Shown: one piece after another, positions 49,745-57,529 of the stretch
Layout: every line of letters starts with the position of its first letter
Position numbering within the stretch: position 1 is the stretch's first letter
DNA from: Pontibacter litorisediminis
Lineage (GTDB): Bacteria > Bacteroidota > Bacteroidia > Cytophagales > Hymenobacteraceae
Direction of reading: 5' to 3'
Length of the DNA: 64,000 nucleotides
NCBI RefSeq assembly: GCF_029360645.1
Contig: NZ_JARDUA010000008.1
Location: 62,001 to 126,000 of the forward strand
The notes under the pieces: model-generated
What the model was told of the DNA's origin: nothing
The model's input: the letters and a program-made list of their open reading frames with translations, nothing else
The model's database searches: none
Translations under genes and position numbers: made by a program

Positions 49745-51367
49745 ATGAAGTTAAGCATGCATTTAAGAATACCCTTTATGATGGCGCCACTTATACTTGC
49801 CGGCGCCTGTACAAACTCTAACCCAGCATCAACGGCTGCAAACGAAATGGCAGAAAAAGACCAGAAATCGATCAGCATATTACATACCAATGACATGCAC
49901 GGCTCTTACATGCCTTTCCTGACGACTACGGATAACGCTACTGCCCAAACCGGTGACGCTGGTCGTGACACGCTTATCACGTTCGATAAAGCAGCCAGGA
50001 TAGGGGGCTTTGCCTACCTGGCCAGCGCTGTTAAAAAGGTGCGATCAGACAAAGGTGCAGATAATGTGCTGCTGGTTGATGGGGGCGATACCTTTAGTGA
50101 CGACCAGCTGGGCAACCTGACGAAAGGAGAAGCCATGATTCGCTTCATGAATGCGGTGAATTATGATTTGATGGCACTCGGGAACCATGATTTTGACTAT
50201 GGTTTGCAGCGCACGCGGGAACTGGAGCAAATGGCAACCTTCCCGATGCGGGCAGCCAACATTACGGATGACAACACGCAGCAACCCATTTTCGGAGTGC
50301 CTTATATCCTCAAAGAAAAGAATGGGATTACGGTGGCGATTCTGGCGCTTGGCTACCGCAACACACTTAAAACCGGTAATCCAGACAACGTGAAAGGACT
50401 CAGTTTTAAGGTGGGGCAGGAAGTTGCGCAAACCTATGTGCCGGAGCTCCGGAAAAAAGCCGACATAGTGGTGGTGCTTTCGCATGAAGGGACGGCGGTG
50501 GATTACAAAATGGCCCGTGAAGTAGCAGGTATAGACCTGATCATAGGAGCTCATAGCCACGACATACTGGAACCAAGAAAGAAGATAGGGCAGACCTATG
50601 TGGTGCAGGCGATGTCTGACGCGGCGGTATTGGGCGAAACTGAACTGATAGTCACAAACCGAAAACTGGTTGATGTGAAAACGCATCATCATTGGCTCTG
50701 GAACGAGCAGGTGCAGCCTGATGCAGCCATGCAGGCGTTGATAAACCAGCAGCGCAAACCACACTTGGATAAGCTGCAAGAACATGTGGTGGAAAGCAAG
50801 GCAACTATCGGGCGTCAGTATAAATCTGAAAGCCCCTTTGACAAGTTAGTAGGTAATCTGTTACTCGAAAGCTTCAAAGGGGATGTGGCCATCATGCCGG
50901 GAGTAGGTTATGGGATCTCTTTAAAGCCAGGCCCAGTGACAAGTGAAGAAATATGCAAGCTGTTGCCACATCCATCTAATATAGTAACCCTGACCATGAC
51001 AGGTAAGCAGTTGCAGCTGACACTGGAGCAGGCAGCCAAAAACCTAAAGCCGGCTAACAAACTGGAAGCGGTGGGTGGTCTTATTCAGACAGCTGGCATT
51101 CGCTATGAAATGGACCTTACCAAGCCAGTCGGACAACGAATCAGCAAGGTCCAAATTAAAAACCAGCCTATAAATGATGACCAAAGCTATAGGATTGTCA
51201 CCCACAACGGCTTCTTAACCGGGCTGCACAACTTCAATGAAATAGGCAAGGGGCAGAGCATCAACAGGACAGAACAGCTTTTAACCGACTTCATCATGCA
51301 GAAATTAAAGGAGATGAAGACAGTAGACATGCCAGCTAATATGGGCGAAGTGACCATCAAACGCTAA
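49745..51367 (+). CDS. UshA-like 5'-nucleotidase/metallophosphatase lipoprotein
   Basis: I use ATG 49745 (MKLSMHLRIPFMMAPLILAG, then Cys), a good lipoprotein signal; the frame extends upstream to 49685 inside the previous gene without reason. The 540 residues have LHTNDMHGSY, DGGDTFSD, canonical GNHDFDYG and GAHSHDIL, followed by the nucleotidase C-domain. Unlike its two paralogs in the island, it keeps the full N-H-D/E catalytic signature, so it may be a real nucleotidase or sulfur-compound hydrolase. It ends the plus-strand operon. Confidence 0.85.
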   Translation: MKLSMHLRIPFMMAPLILAGACTNSNPASTAANEMAEKDQKSISILHTNDMHGSYMPFLTTTDNATAQTGDAGRDTLITFDKAARIGGFAYLASAVKKVRSDKGADNVLLVDGGDTFSDDQLGNLTKGEAMIRFMNAVNYDLMALGNHDFDYGLQRTRELEQMATFPMRAANITDDNTQQPIFGVPYILKEKNGITVAILALGYRNTLKTGNPDNVKGLSFKVGQEVAQTYVPELRKKADIVVVLSHEGTAVDYKMAREVAGIDLIIGAHSHDILEPRKKIGQTYVVQAMSDAAVLGETELIVTNRKLVDVKTHHHWLWNEQVQPDAAMQALINQQRKPHLDKLQEHVVESKATIGRQYKSESPFDKLVGNLLLESFKGDVAIMPGVGYGISLKPGPVTSEEICKLLPHPSNIVTLTMTGKQLQLTLEQAAKNLKPANKLEAVGGLIQTAGIRYEMDLTKPVGQRISKVQIKNQPINDDQSYRIVTHNGFLTGLHNFNEIGKGQSINRTEQLLTDFIMQKLKEMKTVDMPANMGEVTIKR

Positions 51368-51388
51368 GTATAGTTGCACACTAAAATA

Positions 51389-51427
51389 AAAGCCCCGTAA
51401 TCGATTGACTACGGGGCTTTCTTTTTA
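51389..51427. terminator. Bidirectional terminator between convergent operons
   Basis: Arms aaagccccgta (51389-51399) and tacggggcttt (51410-51420) form an 11-bp stem with A-runs before and T-runs after, so it works on both strands. It separates the plus-strand SoxB-like operon from the minus-strand DsrE operon. Confidence 0.92.
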
Positions 51428-51441
51428 TGAGGTACTGCCGT

Positions 51442-51888
51442 TTAAAACTTAATATAGCTCCAACCTTCTTCCTGTTTAGTTACGATTTCACCAATCCCCA
51501 TTGGTACGGTAGGCACGTCAGGCAGTAGTTGGCTTTTTTCTACTTTAGCTCTTTTCATCGTATTCTGGCAAGCGGCAAAAACTACTCCTTTGGCCTGTAG
51601 CTCTTCTATGGCGTTGGCTTGGGTTGATTTTCCAGTAACCAGGAGGTTGAGTGCCTTGCCGTGTACCACCACTTCAATTTGTGCATCCGGCCAGCCACGC
51701 TTGATATTGTTGAGTTGTCTCATCAAACCGGCATGCATCGTAGTGTCAGCCACCGACAGATCGTATACAATCTTGTGCTGCGACGTTTGTTCCGTTTTTT
51801 TAGCTTGTGACTTTGTTTGTGCCTGGGCCATGAATATAGGCGCTGCCAGCGTAGCCACCAGCACCAGCATAATCAGTTTCAGTTTCAT
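51442..51888 (-). CDS. Exported DsrE-family protein
   Basis: The 148-residue protein has a signal peptide (LVATLAAPIFMAQAQ), a basic linker, then a DsrE/DsrF-like domain: KIVYDLSVADTTMHAGLMRQ, AQIEVVVHGKALNLLV and GVVFAACQNTMKRAKVE with Cys in the sulfur-carrier position. It is the last gene of the long minus-strand operon that begins at 57357. It probably binds sulfane sulfur in the periplasm. Confidence 0.85.
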   Translation of the reverse strand: MKLKLIMLVLVATLAAPIFMAQAQTKSQAKKTEQTSQHKIVYDLSVADTTMHAGLMRQLNNIKRGWPDAQIEVVVHGKALNLLVTGKSTQANAIEELQAKGVVFAACQNTMKRAKVEKSQLLPDVPTVPMGIGEIVTKQEEGWSYIKF

Positions 51889-52010
51889 AATTTGCTTGTT
51901 TAAGTGTAAGAATAGCTAAATTCTATAGGTTGGAAGAATAACTCTTGTAAGGCATCCTGAACCATACGCAAAGTTCACTTCTCGTAAAATAGGCGTATGG
52001 TTTGCAGGTA

Positions 52011-52646
52011 TTACTTTTTCACCATCCCCTGCAGGAACTCCACCACTTCCGGTGTATTGTAATCGGCCATACCTTCCTGCTTGGCTACAATCTTGCCTTC
52101 CGGCGAGATGATAAAAGTAGTAGGGATGGCATTCGAGTAAAACTCTTGCGGGAACTGGCTAGCCGGCATGTACACTGGGAACGTGTAGTCTTTCTTATCG
52201 ACGAACTTCTTCACTTTCTCCATGCCTCCTTCATCTACCGACAGCATCACAAAGGCAATTTTATCAGAGCCTACCTTGTCATAAAGCTTCTGGATGTGAG
52301 GCATCTCCGCGATACAAGGCGGGCACCAGGTAGCCCAGATGTTCAGGAACACCACCTTGCCTTTCAGGCTTTCAAAGGCTACTTGCTTGCCTTGCAGATC
52401 TACCATTTGAAAGCCGGATCCGGCCATTTCTGAACTGCCCACGGCAGCCGCATCTACAACTGCTGTAGCATCCGGGTCCTGTAATGTTTCCGGCACGTCC
52501 GCATTTTTAATGCCCGTAGCCAGTAATACACGCTGTACCTGGCCAATGGCCTCGGTATGTAGACCGGTAAGGTATAAAAATCCAAAAACGACTAGCATCA
52601 CCGCCCAGCCGGGTAAGTCTTTTATCGAAAATTTCTTCTTATTCAT
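52011..52646 (-). CDS. TlpA-like membrane-anchored thioredoxin
   Basis: The 211-residue protein has an N-terminal anchor (PGWAVMLVVFGFLYLTGL), then a TlpA/ResA thioredoxin domain with WATWCPPCIAEM (C108, C111), the domain start FQMVDLQGKQVAFESLKGKV, and cis-Pro in AIPTTFII. It acts on the periplasmic side to reduce disulfides or persulfides. Here it lies between two DsrE-type genes, so it may reload or unload their cysteines. Confidence 0.9.
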   Translation of the reverse strand: MNKKKFSIKDLPGWAVMLVVFGFLYLTGLHTEAIGQVQRVLLATGIKNADVPETLQDPDATAVVDAAAVGSSEMAGSGFQMVDLQGKQVAFESLKGKVVFLNIWATWCPPCIAEMPHIQKLYDKVGSDKIAFVMLSVDEGGMEKVKKFVDKKDYTFPVYMPASQFPQEFYSNAIPTTFIISPEGKIVAKQEGMADYNTPEVVEFLQGMVKK

Positions 52647-52701
52647 AAAGTTATTGCATTAAGGTAGCTAAGTTAGCCCAATCTTTCAGGATACTATGTG
52701 A

Positions 52702-53586
52702 CTAAAGTTCCACAGTCGTATAGCCTTTTTGCTTAAGGTCAAACATGAAGGTCAGGCCATTCGGCGTGACTTCCACACCATCCACCAGATCCGCAGCAGA
52801 AATGTTGAACTGCTTCAGCGACATGCCGCAGAGGATGTACCTCACCCCGGCAGCGCTGCCTTTCGCTATCTCTGCAGCCATCGTACCATCCTTTTTAAAG
52901 GCTTCTACTGACTTTCCGCAAGCCATTACCACAAAGGCTTCACGGTTATACTTGCTGTCTTTAATAATCGTCTCCGCCGTATTCACGGCTGCTTTTAAGT
53001 GATTTGGCTGGCTAATAAGCACGGCATAGTTTGTACTTGCAGTAATATGAGAGATATCCTGTTGCATGTTATTTGGAGCACTTGTCGTGGCGCAGGACCC
53101 AAATAGTCCCATCAGCCCAAGAGCTATTAGCGACACGTAACCGTTATTTCGTACAGAGATCGTCATGATTTTCTTTTTCTGCTCCAGGAGCGTGTCTACA
53201 CTATAGTACAATGCGCCATTTATGATAAAGAAAATGAGCAAACCAAGCAGCGCCACGTTCTTGAACAAAGGCCCATAGTCTCCGCTGCCTACCTGCACGG
53301 TCAGCGTAATCGGTATGAGGATAGCCAGCAATCCAGAAGAAGCCAGCTTTGTCTTGAAGCCGACCAGCAGCATGATGCCACCTAGAAGCAGGCCAACGCC
53401 TGAAAGGATGATGAGCGTTTCGGCAGGTGCCATCCAGGTGGCCAGGTGTGCGAACGGTGCCTTCTCTAATCTGGCAGCTGCACCGGCAGTTTTTATAAAG
53501 TGGCTGAGACCAGCCATGATAAAAATCAGGCTGCCCAGGCTACGCAGCACCAGGAATGATATTTTTTGTTTTGGAGTAGTTTCCAT
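52702..53586 (-). CDS. DoxX-DsrE fusion protein
   Basis: The 294-residue protein has two parts. Residues 1-135 are a DoxX/TQO-subunit-like four-helix membrane domain (FLVLRSLGSLIFIMAGLSHF, LSGVGLLLGGIMLLVGF). Residues 141-294 begin MTISVRNNGYVSLIALGLMG and then LFGSC, a complete lipoprotein signal, and continue as a DsrE-like domain with YILCGMSLKQFNI. The fusion passes through a K-K-K linker. Internal initiation at M141 would give the separate lipoprotein. DoxX/DoxD proteins donate thiosulfate electrons to quinone, so this could couple sulfur carrying to the membrane. Confidence 0.8.
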   Translation of the reverse strand: METTPKQKISFLVLRSLGSLIFIMAGLSHFIKTAGAAARLEKAPFAHLATWMAPAETLIILSGVGLLLGGIMLLVGFKTKLASSGLLAILIPITLTVQVGSGDYGPLFKNVALLGLLIFFIINGALYYSVDTLLEQKKKIMTISVRNNGYVSLIALGLMGLFGSCATTSAPNNMQQDISHITASTNYAVLISQPNHLKAAVNTAETIIKDSKYNREAFVVMACGKSVEAFKKDGTMAAEIAKGSAAGVRYILCGMSLKQFNISAADLVDGVEVTPNGLTFMFDLKQKGYTTVEL

Positions 53587-53730
53587 ACGTTTTGATTTTC
53601 TTAAAATAACTTGTTAGATAAAGTATAAACATACCTGTAGCAACTCACCTTTTGGCAAGTATAGGTAGGACAGCACCAACTGTTACTGTAATCAGTTGAG
53701 TTGTTGCTGCAATGGGTAGAAGTGTATTTT
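53340..53730. repeat. 391-bp tandem duplication, copy 1
   Basis: This unit holds the first 82 codons of the DoxX-DsrE gene plus 144 bp upstream. It is repeated without a visible difference at 53731-54121. The bases aag occur at both ends, a 3-bp microhomology. Confidence 0.95.
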
Positions 53731-53977
53731 AAGCCAGCTTTGTCTTGAAGCCGACCAGCAGCATGATGCCACCTAGAAGCAGGCCAACGCCTGAAAGGAT
53801 GATGAGCGTTTCGGCAGGTGCCATCCAGGTGGCCAGGTGTGCGAACGGTGCCTTCTCTAATCTGGCAGCTGCACCGGCAGTTTTTATAAAGTGGCTGAGA
53901 CCAGCCATGATAAAAATCAGGCTGCCCAGGCTACGCAGCACCAGGAATGATATTTTTTGTTTTGGAGTAGTTTCCAT
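53729..53977 (-). pseudogene. Truncated N-terminus of the DoxX-DsrE gene
   Basis: This copy encodes the first 82 residues (through LVGFKTKLA) and stops at the duplication junction. It lacks the last membrane helices and the DsrE part. It keeps the native leader and start, so a short membrane peptide may still be made. Confidence 0.85.
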
Positions 53978-54121
53978 ACGTTTTGATTTTCTTAAAATAA
54001 CTTGTTAGATAAAGTATAAACATACCTGTAGCAACTCACCTTTTGGCAAGTATAGGTAGGACAGCACCAACTGTTACTGTAATCAGTTGAGTTGTTGCTG
54101 CAATGGGTAGAAGTGTATTTT
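53731..54121. repeat. 391-bp tandem duplication, copy 2
   Basis: The copy begins right at the stop codon of the small secreted gene (54120) and abuts copy 1 directly. The duplicated upstream part means that the leader of the intact DoxX-DsrE gene is present twice. Confidence 0.95.
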
Positions 54122-54482
54122 AAGAATGCCGGGGCGGCTCAGGGTCGTACTCGAGCACAGGAGCTAGGTGCTTCCGGGTATATGGAAGAGTAAAACTCTG
54201 TTTAGTTGACAAAGGAATAAATCGCTCTGAATACAACTCATTTACGACAGCATACACCTGCTGAACGCAATCTGTAGCTATACCTGCTGCGCTGTTTTGC
54301 TGATTAGGGTGTATCTGGTGTTTGAGGCATTTTTTTGCACAAGGCTTTTTACCGAAACGCTTGCTGTACTGACAGTCTTTTTTCAGCGCTACTTGCTGTG
54401 CAACGCTGCGCATGCTGCTGTCTTTCGGCAACGTGAAGAGCAGTAGCGTAAGGCTTACAAATAACAGCAGGTAGTTTTTCAT
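54120..54482 (-). CDS. Small exported Cys-rich protein with P-P-R-x-S ending
   Basis: The 120-residue protein has a signal peptide (LLLFVSLTLLLFTL), a basic middle with four Cys (KKDCQYSKRFGKKPCAKKC, and DCVQQ) and an end LEYDPEPPRHS. It is a diverged relative of the 46296-46679 protein. The spaced cysteines could bind metal or sulfane sulfur, but that is speculation. It is part of the long minus-strand operon, 27 bp after the MFS gene. Confidence 0.6.
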   Translation of the reverse strand: MKNYLLLFVSLTLLLFTLPKDSSMRSVAQQVALKKDCQYSKRFGKKPCAKKCLKHQIHPNQQNSAAGIATDCVQQVYAVVNELYSERFIPLSTKQSFTLPYTRKHLAPVLEYDPEPPRHS

Positions 54483-54509
54483 GTACTTTTTAAGCGCTCC
54501 AGTATCTGT

Positions 54510-55832
54510 TTATGAAGGAACGTAGACAGAAGTCATTGTTGCTTTATTTTCCTTCAGAGGATACGGTGAGGCAGCTTTAACAAAGTTAGTACTACATTCC
54601 TTACTATGCCAGAGCAGCTTTTTGCTGCAGCACATCCTGTACTCTGATAATAACCCTGCCCCCACGGTAAGTATGGCGGTGCCAAGTATAACAGCTTCTA
54701 GTCCGAATAGGTCGCCGAATACGCCGGCAGCAACGGCACCAGCAACGTAACCAAAATCACGCCAGAACCGGAAAATGCCGAGGCTCTGTGCCCGTTGGCT
54801 CGGGTGCGTATTCTCTGCTACTACAGATAAAAAGTTAGGATATACCAAAGCCGTGCCTGCACCCAGTATAACGAGCGCAGCTACCAGAAAAGGGTAGGAA
54901 CCGGCATATAAAAGCAAGCCTATCGCCACACCCTGTATTATCATCCCCATACTGAGCAGCTGTTTTTTGCAAAGCACATCACCCAGTTTACCTGTTACCA
55001 GTTGGCCCAATCCCCACACGATTGGGTATATACCAGCTAGTAAACCAGTTTCGGTCAAGGAATAGCCCTTCGTACTCAGTAGCACCGGCAACAGCCCCCA
55101 AAGGATGCCATCGTTCAGGTTGTTCACAAAACCATTCAACGTAACAGAACCTAAATTTTTATGCTGCCAGGTGGTGTCTTTCCAAATGTTGCGCAGCAGC
55201 GGGATACTGGTTTGCTTCGTTTCCGTCTGTACATGGCTATGCGTATCACGCACCAGGAACACGGTCAGCAGCAAACCAATCATGGAGAAAGCAATACCCG
55301 GAATAAATGCATAGGTGACTTCGCCGGTGGAAGAAGCGATATAGCCTGCCAGAAACGCCACCATACCAACTGCCAGGTAACCGGCAAATTCGTTGATGCC
55401 CATAGCCAGGCCACGGTTCTTTTCACCTACCAGGTCAATCTTCATCACCACGGTGGCCGACCATGCCAATCCCTGGTTGATACCCAATAGTAAATTTGCG
55501 AAAATTACCCACCACCAGGCATCGGCATACCATAGCAACCAGGGCACGGGCAGGGCAAACAGCCAACCGATCAGCAGCAACTGCCGACGCGTATACTTTG
55601 TAGCCAGCTTGCCCATCGACAGGTTAGCACCCGACTTCGCCAGGCCAAAAGCTACTATAAACGACAAAAGCGCCGTGTGCCCGTTAATTCCGAAAATTGT
55701 TTCAGCAAACTCCGGTATCACGGAGCGCTCTAGGCCTACCATCGCACCCACAAAGCCATTTACAAGTACCAACAGCCAGAACTGCCTTGTATTCTCCCGT
55801 AACCCAAGCTTTGTTTCCGATGGTTGCATCAT
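54510..55832 (-). CDS. Major facilitator superfamily transporter
   Basis: The 440-residue protein has about 12 membrane segments, the inter-helix motif GKLATKYTRRQLLL (motif A-like) and its weaker second-half copy GKLGDVLCKKQLLS. The start is MQPSETKLGLRENT. The last 50 residues are a loose polar tail. The substrate is unknown. Its place between the YeeE pair and sulfur carriers suggests a sulfur-containing anion or metabolite. Confidence 0.88.
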   Translation of the reverse strand: MMQPSETKLGLRENTRQFWLLVLVNGFVGAMVGLERSVIPEFAETIFGINGHTALLSFIVAFGLAKSGANLSMGKLATKYTRRQLLLIGWLFALPVPWLLWYADAWWWVIFANLLLGINQGLAWSATVVMKIDLVGEKNRGLAMGINEFAGYLAVGMVAFLAGYIASSTGEVTYAFIPGIAFSMIGLLLTVFLVRDTHSHVQTETKQTSIPLLRNIWKDTTWQHKNLGSVTLNGFVNNLNDGILWGLLPVLLSTKGYSLTETGLLAGIYPIVWGLGQLVTGKLGDVLCKKQLLSMGMIIQGVAIGLLLYAGSYPFLVAALVILGAGTALVYPNFLSVVAENTHPSQRAQSLGIFRFWRDFGYVAGAVAAGVFGDLFGLEAVILGTAILTVGAGLLSEYRMCCSKKLLWHSKECSTNFVKAASPYPLKENKATMTSVYVPS

Positions 55833-55932
55833 GGCGATTGAATAATTTTAATTTGCTAAACTATGTATGTCAAAAAGCCACCAGCACTCTGGCCCGTGAC
55901 TTTCACGAAACACTCAACTTTTAGCCAATTTC

Positions 55933-56346
55933 TTAATGTGGCAGTCTGTCTTTGATAGCGCCGTACAGGTACGTGCCGGCTATGGCGCCACCTACTGCTA
56001 TCAAGATAGACCAGTACTGGAAGCCGATGTTGACAAACATTGGTCCCGGGCAGGCCCCTGTCAGTGCCCAGCCTAACCCGAAGATGGTACCACCAATCAG
56101 GTAACGCGGAATAGACATTTCCTTCGGTGTAAAGACGATAGGGTTGCCCTGGTAATCGCGTAGTTTATATTTCTTGATCACATAGGTAATAATTACGCCC
56201 AGTACTACGGCAGTACCTATGATGCCATACATGTGGAACGATTGGAAGCGGAACATCTCCTGAATACGGAACCACGATATGGCTTCCGATTTACTCATCA
56301 CGATACCGAACAAGATGCCGGCAATTATAAATTTTAATCCTCTCAC
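55933..56346 (-). CDS. YeeE/YedE-family transporter, C-terminal half
   Basis: The 137-residue protein has four membrane segments and the motif GWALTGACPGPMF with the Cys typical of the second half of YeeE/YedE (TsuA) thiosulfate channels. It is the DUF6691-type partner of the 185-residue protein that ends 48 bp upstream. Together they make a two-subunit transporter that passes thiosulfate by cysteine-to-cysteine hand-over. Confidence 0.88.
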   Translation of the reverse strand: MRGLKFIIAGILFGIVMSKSEAISWFRIQEMFRFQSFHMYGIIGTAVVLGVIITYVIKKYKLRDYQGNPIVFTPKEMSIPRYLIGGTIFGLGWALTGACPGPMFVNIGFQYWSILIAVGGAIAGTYLYGAIKDRLPH

Positions 56347-56393
56347 GGTATATAATTCTTTATTTTAACAATGGCTGTTTAATGGGTGCTTCT

Positions 56394-56951
56394 CTAGAAA
56401 ATGAGCGGTAACAAGATCCAGGTAGTGATCAGACCACCAATAAAGAAACCTATAACAGCGATAAGCGAGGGCAGCTGCAGGTTAGACAACCCACTGATCG
56501 CGTGGCCTGAAGTACAGCCCCCGGCATAACGGGCTCCGAACCCGATGGCAAATCCTCCTAGCAACAGAACCAGGAAACCTTTCAGCGTAAAAGCAGCTTC
56601 TAGGCTAAAGATTTCTTCCGGCTGTAGGTCATCAGGCGCCGAAAAGCCTAATGCTTGCAGGTCTTGAACAGTAGCCTGTGAGATCTGCACCACCTCGCCG
56701 GTTGAAAGAAATTCTGATGCGATGAAGCCACCTAATACGGCGCCCACCAAGAATAATAGGTTCCAGGTCTGAGAACGCCAATCAAAGTCAAAGAACTTGA
56801 CATTTTTGCCTGCACCACAGGCGGAGCAGATGGTGCGCAGGTTGGCCGACACACCAAATGATTTTCCAAAGAACAGCAGCAGTACCATAACAAAGGCGAT
56901 AACAATACCCGAAGTGTACCACGGCCATGGTTGGCTCAAAAATTCTAACAT
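56394..56951 (-). CDS. YeeE/YedE-family transporter, N-terminal half
   Basis: The 185-residue protein has five membrane segments, a [10 protein letters not shown] stretch after the first and [14 protein letters not shown] near 145, the conserved Cys motif of the YeeE/YedE family. Split two-gene forms are common in Bacteroidota. It stands between a rhodanese gene and the other half, so incoming sulfane sulfur could be passed directly to the rhodanese. Confidence 0.9.
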   Translation of the reverse strand: MLEFLSQPWPWYTSGIVIAFVMVLLLFFGKSFGVSANLRTICSACGAGKNVKFFDFDWRSQTWNLLFLVGAVLGGFIASEFLSTGEVVQISQATVQDLQALGFSAPDDLQPEEIFSLEAAFTLKGFLVLLLGGFAIGFGARYAGGCTSGHAISGLSNLQLPSLIAVIGFFIGGLITTWILLPLIF

Positions 56952-57030
56952 TACTTACTCGTTTAGTTTAGGTTTAGAAGATAGGGCAGGAGCCGGTTTT
57001 AGGATTTCCGCCCTATCATTTTGTCTGTTA

Positions 57031-57357
57031 TTATCTTGGCCAGGCACTAATGCCCCCAGCCAGGTTATAGGCCTTAAAGCCCTCTTTGCTCATGATGTCG
57101 CAGGCAGCACCGCTACGGTTGCCGCTGCGGCAGAACACGAAGTACTCTTTGTCCTTGTCCATGGTCTTCAGCGCCTGCTGGAACTGGGAAGAAGTCACGT
57201 CCAGGTTTTTAGCGCCCTTTATAGAACCGCCAGTAAATTCACCGGCTGTTCTCACATCCAGCAGCTCCGCTTTAACAGCGTTCTGGTACCTGGTTCTGAA
57301 AGTATTCCCGTCCAGGTTCTCGTAGTTTTTGGGTTTTGATCCGAATATGTTAAACAT
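57031..57357 (-). CDS. Cytoplasmic single-domain rhodanese
   Basis: The 108-residue protein is one rhodanese domain (ELLDVRTAGEFTGGSIKGAK) with the active loop CRSGNRSGAACD. It has no signal, so it is cytoplasmic. It is the first gene of the minus-strand YeeE-MFS-DoxX-TlpA-DsrE operon, with an operator 73 bp upstream. Confidence 0.93.
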   Translation of the reverse strand: MFNIFGSKPKNYENLDGNTFRTRYQNAVKAELLDVRTAGEFTGGSIKGAKNLDVTSSQFQQALKTMDKDKEYFVFCRSGNRSGAACDIMSKEGFKAYNLAGGISAWPR

Positions 57358-57429
57358 GGCTCTTAGTCTTTTGTATGCGTGATGAAATTATATGATAGTA
57401 CAAAGGTCGGGAAAATCGCAGCCCTTGTC

Positions 57430-57445
57430 TGTGACTTTGGTCACG
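57430..57445 (-). promoter_or_regulatory. Crp/Fnr-type operator of the rhodanese-YeeE operon
   Basis: The 16-mer TGTGACTTTGGTCACG matches TGTGA-N6-TCACA at 9 of 10 defined positions. It lies 73 bp before the rhodanese start. Confidence 0.75.
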
Positions 57446-57475
57446 CAGGGAAGGGAAGTTCTTTAAAACTCAAAG

Positions 57476-57502
57476 GCTGGCGCAGCATCATACTGCGCCA
57501 GC
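57476..57502 (-). terminator. Terminator after the MBL-rhodanese gene
   Basis: A 10-bp stem gctggcgcag / ctgcgccagc with loop catcata is followed on the minus strand by ctttgagtttt. It lies 28 bp after the stop at 57530. Confidence 0.8.
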
Positions 57503-57529
57503 GCTTCAAGCGTCTTTAACTATAAGAAA

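Noticed and set aside
52697..52714. Crp/Fnr site TGTGACTAAAGTTCCACA
   Set aside because: The spacing and right half-site do not match, and it overlaps the last codons of the DoxX-DsrE gene.
55893..55908. Seventh Crp/Fnr site upstream of the MFS gene
   Set aside because: CGTGACTTTCACG has a 3-bp spacer in place of 6, so it does not fit the other six operators.
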